Notes under the pieces: model-generated | Told to the model about the DNA's origin: nothing | Seen by the model: only the letters and a program-made list of their open reading frames with translations | The model's database searches: none | From: Rhodocyclaceae bacterium UBA2346 | GTDB taxonomy: Bacteria; Pseudomonadota; Gammaproteobacteria; Burkholderiales; Rhodocyclaceae | Length of the DNA stretch: 11,816 nucleotides | Reading direction: 5' to 3' | Assembly: GCA_002344625.1 (NCBI GenBank) | Contig: DDUE01000015.1 | Coordinates: forward strand, 1-11,816 | Part shown: positions 7,471 to 11,816 of the stretch, piece after piece | Position numbering within the stretch: the first letter of the stretch is position 1 | Layout of the letters: each line of letters starts with the position of its first letter | Position numbers and translations under genes: made by a program

Positions 7471-7500
7471 CCGGCCCGGCTGCCCGGATGGGCGGGCCGG
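7471..7500 (-). promoter_or_regulatory. Intercistronic stem-loop between binding protein and OppB-type permease
   Basis: CCGGCCCG (7471-7478) pairs with CGGGCCGG (7493-7500). Inside it CCC (7483-7485) pairs with GGG (7490-7492) around a GGAT loop, and GCTG (7479-7482) bulges on one side. It lies downstream of the binding-protein stop on the transcript. In other ABC importer operons, for example malE-malF, intercistronic hairpins protect the binding-protein mRNA and lower permease output; that role here is inferred. The inner 16 bases recur at 3317-3332. Confidence 0.5.
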
Positions 7501-7525
7501 GTGCCGTGCGGTCGGGCGGGTTCGC

Positions 7526-9112
7526 CTACTTGGTGTATTTCAGCCACTTGAAGTGCGGATAGTTCATCGAATGTACCGGGAAGTCGATGTTGCTCTTCAT
7601 CGCCCAGTTGAGCATCTGGTGGTGCAACGGCAGGTAGATCACCTCGCTCTGCACCGTGTTCCAGACCTTGGCCACCATTTCGGCGCGGCGATCCGGGTCG
7701 GTTTCGCGCGTCATCGCGTCGATCAGGCCGTCGATTTCGGCGTTGGAGAAGCCGGTCGAGTTCCACGAGCCGCCCTTGTCCGAACGGGTCTCGATCAGGT
7801 AGTGGAACACGTAGTGCGAGTCCATCGTCGGCACGCTCCAGCCGAGCAGATAAAAGTCGAGTTCCCCCTTGGGCAGTTCGGCGAAGTGGATGCTCTTCGA
7901 GCGCGCATCCAGGCGGGCCTTGACCCCGATCTGGCCGAACATGCCGGTCACCGCCTGGCAGATGGCCTCGTCATTGACATAGCGGTCGTTGGGGCAGGCG
8001 AGCGTCACCGCGAAACCGTTGGGATAGCCGGCCTCGGCCAGCAAGGCCTTGGCGCGCGCCACATCGACGGTGGGTACCCGGTCGAGCTCGGCGCTGTAGC
8101 CGTCGACGAAAGGCGGCGCGATCATCCCGGCCGCGACCGACTGGCCGCGCATCACCACCTTGCCGATCGCGTCGCGATTGATCGCGATGTTCAAGGCTTC
8201 ACGCACGCGCTTGTCGGCGAACGGGTTCTTGCCTTTCACGTCCGAGGTGCGCAACTCGGGTACCGCCTGCTGCATGCCGAGGAAGATGGTGCGGTTCTCG
8301 GGGCCGCTGCGCACCGCCAGGCCGCGCGCCGCGGCGAGCCGGTCCAGATCCTGGACCGGTGGGTCGAGCAGGAAGTCGATCTCGCCCGAGAGCAGCGCCG
8401 CGACGCGGGTCGCCGAGGATTTGATCGGGGTATAGACGATGCGGCTCACCTCCAGCGGATACTGGCCCTTGCCCCAATAGTCGTCGTTGCGCGCCAGTTC
8501 GGTCTTGACGTCGGCCTCGCGCGATATGAGCCGGTATGGACCGGTGCCGTTGGCGTTGCGCACCGCGTAGGTTTCCTCGCCCGCCTTGAAGTTCTGCGGC
8601 ACCGCGACCTTGTTCTCTTCCGACCATTCCTTGTCCATGATGAACAGGTCGGTCAGGTTGTTCGGCAGCAGCGGGTTGGGGCCGTCGGTGCGCAGGCGCA
8701 CGGTGTGGTCGTCGACCTTGATGGCTTCGACCACGGTGGTGAGCAGGCCCTTCATGTCGGCGTTCTCATGCTTGGCGCGCATGATCGAAAACACCACGTC
8801 GTCCGCCGTGAAGGGGTTGCCGTTGTGGTATTTGACGCCCTCGCGCAGCTTGAACTCCCACACCGTCGGGTCGTCGGTCAGCTTCCATTCGAGCGCCAGG
8901 CGCGGCGTGAGCTTCATCTCCTGGTTGCGATAGACCAGCGAATCGTAGATCTGGTGGCTCATCGCATGGGTCGGCCCTTCGTTCTGCGAATGCGGGTCCA
9001 ATGTGAGCGAATCACCGGCGCTCGACCATCGCAGGGTTTCGGCCGAGACGCTCGCCGACAGGGCCAGGGTGGAGGAAAAGGCCAGCAGCGTAGCCATTCG
9101 CGTCAGGTTCAT
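7526..9112 (-). CDS. Peptide ABC transporter periplasmic substrate-binding protein (SBP family 5)
   Basis: The 528-residue solute-binding protein has the size usual for the DppA/OppA/NikA family (SBP_bac_5). The N-terminus is a signal peptide with Arg5, a hydrophobic core at about 7-20 and a probable cleavage after VSA at residue 24. Mature motifs of the family follow: LTLDPHSQNEG near 37-46, and the family signature region around 78-112 with VWEFKLREGVKYHNG and TADDVVFSI. Later comes ARNDDYWG, typical of the domain facing the ligand. The start ATG 9112 has GGAG about 9 bases upstream; the longer in-frame reading to 9802 runs antisense through tag and is not real. It is the first gene of the minus-strand operon, and delivers ligand to the OppB/OppC-type channel. 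Peptides are the likely ligand, but members of this family also bind nickel chelates, opines and glutathione. Confidence 0.94.
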   Translation of the reverse strand: MNLTRMATLLAFSSTLALSASVSAETLRWSSAGDSLTLDPHSQNEGPTHAMSHQIYDSLVYRNQEMKLTPRLALEWKLTDDPTVWEFKLREGVKYHNGNPFTADDVVFSIMRAKHENADMKGLLTTVVEAIKVDDHTVRLRTDGPNPLLPNNLTDLFIMDKEWSEENKVAVPQNFKAGEETYAVRNANGTGPYRLISREADVKTELARNDDYWGKGQYPLEVSRIVYTPIKSSATRVAALLSGEIDFLLDPPVQDLDRLAAARGLAVRSGPENRTIFLGMQQAVPELRTSDVKGKNPFADKRVREALNIAINRDAIGKVVMRGQSVAAGMIAPPFVDGYSAELDRVPTVDVARAKALLAEAGYPNGFAVTLACPNDRYVNDEAICQAVTGMFGQIGVKARLDARSKSIHFAELPKGELDFYLLGWSVPTMDSHYVFHYLIETRSDKGGSWNSTGFSNAEIDGLIDAMTRETDPDRRAEMVAKVWNTVQSEVIYLPLHHQMLNWAMKSNIDFPVHSMNYPHFKWLKYTK

Positions 9113-9164
9113 GCTTGTCGTCTCCAAGTCGATGGATGAGCCACCCGCTCGGGTGTCGTCAGCG

Positions 9165-9193
9165 ATTGTTCCACCGCCGCCCGCGTAATGCAA
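9165..9193 (-). promoter_or_regulatory. Candidate sigma-70 promoter for the binding-protein operon
   Basis: On the minus strand TTGCAT (plus 9188-9193) and AACAAT (plus 9165-9170) are separated by 17 bases, about 50 bases before the start codon at 9112. Agreement with consensus is only 3/6 and 4/6, so this is a weak guess from position and spacing. Confidence 0.25.
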
Positions 9194-9206
9194 ACTTGTA
9201 ACCGGC

Positions 9207-9235
9207 TTGTCTCGGCGCGGAATTTCGGTTATCAC
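9207..9235 (+). promoter_or_regulatory. Candidate sigma-70 promoter for tag-lysR
   Basis: TTGTCT (9207-9212) and TATCAC (9230-9235) are separated by exactly 17 bases and each matches the consensus at 4 of 6 positions. The site lies 40-68 bases upstream of the tag start in the divergent intergenic region (9113-9274). The -10 element overlaps the left side of an inverted repeat. Confidence 0.35.
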
Positions 9236-9259
9236 GTGGCGAAAACAAGCCACGAACCG
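9226..9259. promoter_or_regulatory. Bulged inverted repeat over the tag promoter and leader
   Basis: CGGTT (9226-9230) and CGTGGC (9235-9240) pair with GCCACG (9249-9254) and AACCG (9255-9259). The loop is GAAAACAA and four bases, ATCA, are unpaired on the left. It overlaps the candidate -10 box and ends 15 bases before the tag ATG. It could be an operator or a leader-RNA hairpin. No T-run follows on either strand. Confidence 0.4.
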
Positions 9260-9274
9260 GCCGGGAGTCCCCGC

Positions 9275-9862
9275 ATGAACTGTCGCTGCGCCTGGGTGGG
9301 CGAAGATCCGCTCTACATCGAATACCATGACCGCGAGTGGGGCGTGCCGGTGCGCGATCCACAGCGGCTGTTCGAATTCCTGCTGCTGGAAGGCGCCCAG
9401 GCGGGGCTGTCGTGGCTCACCGTGCTGAAGAAACGTGCCCGCTATCGCGAGGTCTTCGAGGGTTTCGACCCCGCCAGGGTCGCGCTTTTCGATGATGGGT
9501 ACAAGGCGCGGCTGCTTGCCGATCCGGGCATCATCCGCAATCGCGCCAAGGTTGACGCGGCGATCGGGAATGCGCGGGCATGGCTCGAACTGCAGCGGGA
9601 AGGTATCGACCCGGCTGCCTGGCTGTGGGGTTTCGCCGGTGGCGTGCCGCGGCACAACGCGCCGGCCAGCCTGGCCGACGTGCCGGCCGCGACGCCCGAG
9701 TCGGTCGCGATGAGCAAGGCACTGCTCGGGCGCGGCTTCAAGTTCGTCGGTCCGACCATCTGCTACGCTTTCATGCAGGCGGTCGGCATGGTCAACGACC
9801 ACACCACCGACTGTTTCAGACAGCGCCAGGTGGCCGCGCTGTCGGTGGTGCCGCGGCCATGA
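9275..9862 (+). CDS. tag: DNA-3-methyladenine glycosylase I
   Basis: The 195-residue base-excision repair enzyme removes 3-methyladenine from alkylated DNA in the cytoplasm. The sequence follows E. coli Tag (187 residues) closely: CAWVGEDPLYIEYHD near the start, LEGAQAGLSW (38-47) and GFKFVGPTICYAFMQA (154-169). The zinc ligands known for E. coli Tag (C4, H17, H175, C179) correspond to C5, H18, H176 and C180, all present. The glutamate of the LEG motif, Glu39, matches catalytic Glu38. ATG 9275 is preceded by GGGAG at a normal distance. An in-frame reading from 9188 adds 29 residues absent from the family and crosses the promoter region. Its stop overlaps the regulator start as ATGA, so the two genes are coupled. 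It is divergent from the peptide-binding protein gene. Confidence 0.97.
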   Translation: MNCRCAWVGEDPLYIEYHDREWGVPVRDPQRLFEFLLLEGAQAGLSWLTVLKKRARYREVFEGFDPARVALFDDGYKARLLADPGIIRNRAKVDAAIGNARAWLELQREGIDPAAWLWGFAGGVPRHNAPASLADVPAATPESVAMSKALLGRGFKFVGPTICYAFMQAVGMVNDHTTDCFRQRQVAALSVVPRP

Positions 9863-10740
9863 GCACCTCCTTGCGCAGGGTGCCGCCGCTGCATGCGCTG
9901 GCCGCTTTCGAAGCGGCTGCGCGCCTGTCCGGCTTTGCGCAGGCCGCGCAGGAGCTGTGTGTCACCCCCAGCGCGGTGAGTCACCGCATTCGCCAGCTCG
10001 AGGCCCAGCTCGGCATGAGCTTGTTCGATCGCGGCCCCGGCGGGGTCCGTCTGACCACGGCCGGGCGGATGTATCTCGACAACGTGCGCGAAGCGTTCGA
10101 CAAGCTGGCTCAGACGAGCGGCGTGCTCAGCCCGCCGGCGCGCGAGCGGCTGCGCGTTTCGGTACCGCCGACCTTTGCGCGCCAGTTGCTGATGGCGCGC
10201 CTGCCCGAGTATCTGCGCCTGCATCCGGAGGTCGAGCTCGAGGTGCACCTGTCGATTCCGTTGCAGGACGTCACCGCCGAAGCGGCCGATGTGGAGGTGC
10301 GGTGGGGGCGTGGCGATTACCCGGGCCGTGACGCGGTGCGCCTGTTCGCTGACGTGGTGCTGCCGCTCGCCGCGCCCGCCTACGTGGCCGAACTCGGTTT
10401 GCAGGCGCCTGCCGATCTGGGCCGCGCCGTCTTGCTGCGCTCGCCTTTGCTGCCCTGGCGGACCTGGCTGGAAGCGTGCGGCCAGACGCGCGGCGAGCCC
10501 GAACAGGGGGCGGTGTTCAATGATCTGGGGATGCTGTTCGAAGTCGCGGCGGCCGGGCTCGGCGTGGCGATGGGCACCCGCCGCCTGTCGGCCGCCTGGG
10601 TCGACTCCGGGCGGCTGGTGCCGCTCTTCGGCTTGACCGCGGCGTCACCGTTCGACTACTACGTCGTGACGACACCGCAGCAGGCCGCGCGCTCGGCCGT
10701 CGCCGATTTCACCGACTGGCTGGCGGCGGCGCTGGGCTGA
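9859..10740 (+). CDS. LysR-family transcriptional regulator, GcvA-like
   Basis: The 293-residue protein has the standard length of LysR regulators. The winged helix-turn-helix covers about residues 11-70: LHALAAFEAAARLSGFAQAA, then VTPSAVSHRIRQLEAQLG, then LFDRG and RLTTAGR. These features are typical of the GcvA/AmpR-like branch (RxVPPLxALxAFEAAAR opening). The substrate-binding domain covers about 95-293. The effector is unknown. ATG 9859 overlaps the tag stop (ATGA), so it is made from the same message. LysR proteins usually control a divergent neighbour; here the first gene upstream is tag on the same strand, and the divergent target could be the peptide importer starting at 9112, which is only a suggestion. 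Tag in other bacteria is generally constitutive, so control of tag is not implied. Confidence 0.93.
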   Translation: MSTSLRRVPPLHALAAFEAAARLSGFAQAAQELCVTPSAVSHRIRQLEAQLGMSLFDRGPGGVRLTTAGRMYLDNVREAFDKLAQTSGVLSPPARERLRVSVPPTFARQLLMARLPEYLRLHPEVELEVHLSIPLQDVTAEAADVEVRWGRGDYPGRDAVRLFADVVLPLAAPAYVAELGLQAPADLGRAVLLRSPLLPWRTWLEACGQTRGEPEQGAVFNDLGMLFEVAAAGLGVAMGTRRLSAAWVDSGRLVPLFGLTAASPFDYYVVTTPQQAARSAVADFTDWLAAALG

Positions 10741-10843
10741 GCGATAGCCGCCGCGGGTCGTACCGGGTCCGCTCATTGGCCCGTCTTCGGCATGCCTCAA
10801 GTCTCCGCGCGGTCGTGTGCATGGCCGCCTCTCACGAGCCGTC

Positions 10844-10860
10844 CGGCACCGTCTGTGCCG
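10844..10860. other. Perfect 6-bp hairpin in the lysR-TIR gap
   Basis: CGGCAC (10844-10849) and GTGCCG (10855-10860) flank a 5-base loop and are followed by CAAAAA on the plus strand. It may end the tag-lysR transcript, but without a T-run it is not a canonical terminator on either strand. The rest of the 214-base gap (10741-10954) holds no credible gene. Confidence 0.3.
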
Positions 10861-10873
10861 CAAAAACGCGACC

Positions 10874-10902
10874 TTGATTGTGTCTCGATCGAGTGCAATA
10901 GT
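10874..10902 (+). promoter_or_regulatory. Candidate promoter for the TIR gene with embedded palindrome
   Basis: TTGATT (10874-10879) and AATAGT (10897-10902) are 17 bases apart, and each matches the sigma-70 consensus at 4 of 6 positions. They lie in the most AT-rich patch of the gap, about 50 bases before the TIR-protein ATG. The spacer contains a perfect 10-base palindrome, CTCGATCGAG (10884-10893), placed where a repressor or activator dimer could act. Confidence 0.4.
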
Positions 10903-10954
10903 GAAATCCGGGGCGGGGCCGCAGGCGGCCCGGACGACTTGACAGGAGCATCGC

Positions 10955-11816
10955 ATGGCCTACGTCGGTTCGCCGTTCGTGCATGACGTGTTCGTGAGCT
11001 ACAGCCATGGCGACGATGGCAGCGGGCAGAGTTATCTGCAGCCGTGGTCGCTTGCGTTCGCGCGCGAGCTCGAGCGGGAGTTGCGTTCGGATCGACGCTT
11101 TCGCCAGGACCTGCGGCTGTTCCTGGATGACAGCCACCGGCCGGGGCAGGGAATCGATCCGATGGCGCCGCTCACCGACCAGTTGCGCGACGAGATCGGC
11201 GCGAGTGCGATCCTGGTGGTGCTGATGTCGCCCGACTATCTCGCGTCGAAGTGGTGTGCCGACGAGCGCGACTGGTGGTGCGAGCGCCAGTCGGCGCTCG
11301 GGCTGGCCGCCGACGAGCGCATCGCGGTGGTCAGGATCTGGCCGACCGGCGGCGAGCCCTGGCCGGCTTCGCTCGTCGATGCGCGTGGTCACCCGTTGGT
11401 CGGGTTTCCGTTTTCGGAGCCGGTGGGGGGGAGCGACTCGCACCGTCCGCTCGGATGGCTCGAACTGCCCGGTCCGTTCTCGATCGCCTTTCGCAAGGCA
11501 ATGATCGCGATCGTCGGCAGGCTCTACCTGCGTCTCGATGCGTTCCGGGCCACGCTCGAAAGCCGCCAGCGGGCGGACGCGGAACGCGCGCGCCTGGGCC
11601 GCGACGGCGGGCAGACGATCTATCTGCACGGGCGGGCCGACCATGCCAAGGCTTGGGAAGCGGCCGGGATGGCATTGATCGAAAGTGGCTACGCGGTCGT
11701 GCCGGGCGAGCCGGACGCGGTCGAGCATGACCCGAAGAGGCTGCAAGGCGTGCGCGAGCGCCGGGTCGAGGCATTGTGCGGCTGCGATGCCTTGCTGCTG
11801 CTCGGCACCGACGACG
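10955..11816 (+). CDS. TIR-domain protein with second alpha/beta domain (3'-truncated)
   Basis: This reading frame is open to the window edge: 287 codons and no stop. ATG 10955 has AGGAG about 7 bases upstream. Residues 10-130 form a TIR domain. HDVFVSYSHGDD (10-21) is strand A and the first loop, LRLFLDDSHRPGQGI (53-67) is the BB-loop region, and SAILVVLMSPDYLASKWCADE (84-104) holds the conserved WCxxE, in which Glu104 corresponds to the catalytic glutamate of NAD-cleaving TIR enzymes. After a linker with an amphipathic charged helix (about 195-216), residues 220-287 begin a second Rossmann-like unit: TIYLHGRADHAKAWEAA, ESGYAVVPGE, then CDALLLLGTDD. I do not recognise it by name. Proteins of this general build often continue into STAND-type NTPase or repeat sensor regions, which cannot be seen here. 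NADase activity and a role in anti-phage defence or signalling are inferred from the family. Confidence 0.88.
   Translation, partial: MAYVGSPFVHDVFVSYSHGDDGSGQSYLQPWSLAFARELERELRSDRRFRQDLRLFLDDSHRPGQGIDPMAPLTDQLRDEIGASAILVVLMSPDYLASKWCADERDWWCERQSALGLAADERIAVVRIWPTGGEPWPASLVDARGHPLVGFPFSEPVGGSDSHRPLGWLELPGPFSIAFRKAMIAIVGRLYLRLDAFRATLESRQRADAERARLGRDGGQTIYLHGRADHAKAWEAAGMALIESGYAVVPGEPDAVEHDPKRLQGVRERRVEALCGCDALLLLGTDD

Noticed and set aside
7382..9139. 585-codon open frame on the plus strand
   Set aside because: It is antisense to the binding-protein gene, with a His/Val/Arg-rich product and no recognisable domain. The opposite strand carries clear family motifs and a signal peptide.
9188..9274. 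29-residue N-terminal extension of tag
   Set aside because: Tag family proteins start just before the zinc-binding Cys. The extension would be read through the candidate promoter and hairpin, and GGGAG precedes ATG 9275.
10844..10866. Intrinsic terminator after lysR
   Set aside because: The 6-bp stem is followed by an A-run, not a T-run, on the plus strand, and the T-run on the minus strand precedes the stem. It is recorded only as a hairpin.
10645..10956. 103-codon minus-strand frame filling part of the lysR-TIR gap
   Set aside because: Arg/Cys-rich composition, overlap with the end of lysR, no ribosome binding site of note and no family likeness.
10832..11746. 304-codon open frame on the minus strand over the TIR gene
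   Set aside because: The plus strand encodes a clear TIR domain with a good ribosome binding site. The antisense product has no recognisable fold and would cover the TIR promoter.
10955..11816. Calling the TIR gene Thoeris ThsB or another named defence system
   Set aside because: No ThsA, cyclase, STING or other partner is visible in the window and the protein is incomplete, so a named system cannot be supported.
1..11816. CRISPR array, tRNA, rRNA, insertion sequence or attachment site
   Set aside because: I saw no regularly spaced repeats, tRNA-like cloverleaf, ribosomal RNA motifs, transposase or integrase coding sequence on either strand.

Overview
The window is high-GC DNA (about two thirds G+C by eye), densely coded, with strong GC bias at third codon positions and short ATGA-type gene overlaps. 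This fits a Pseudomonadota chromosome. The gene families, and a GC-rich palindromic repeat of a kind I associate with betaproteobacteria such as Thauera and Azoarcus, make that group a reasonable but unproven guess. The first 12 bases match the 3' end of Illumina adapters, so base 1 is almost certainly a contig end rather than a biological junction. The last gene runs off the right edge. No tRNA, rRNA, CRISPR array, transposase or phage gene was found.

Left block (14-3283, + strand): the end of an operon for a peptide-type ABC importer. It holds the C-terminal part of an OppB/YejB-type permease, an OppC/YejE-type permease with an unusual hydrophobic insertion, and a fused double ATPase of the YejF type. 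Each start overlaps the previous stop. Any binding protein and the start of the first permease lie off the contig.

Middle block (9112-3349, - strand, convergent with the first): a complete second peptide/nickel/opine-family importer, in order binding protein, OppB-, OppC-, OppD- and OppF-type subunits. The ATPase genes are coupled by 4-bp overlaps. Two intercistronic gaps (7429-7525 and 6368-6444) hold strong RNA hairpins that could set the ratio of subunits. A 16-nt hairpin core in the first gap recurs between the two convergent operons at 3317-3332.

Right block (9275-10740, + strand): divergent from the binding protein are tag (3-methyladenine DNA glycosylase I) and, overlapping it by 4 bp, a LysR-type regulator of the GcvA-like kind.

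Right edge (10955-11816, + strand): after a 214-bp gap with a candidate promoter and a perfect 10-bp palindrome, a gene with an N-terminal TIR domain and the beginning of a second alpha/beta domain runs off the end. TIR proteins with this look are often sensors or effectors of anti-phage or cell-suicide systems. It is the best candidate for a little-described system here, but its decisive C-terminal part and its downstream neighbours are not visible.
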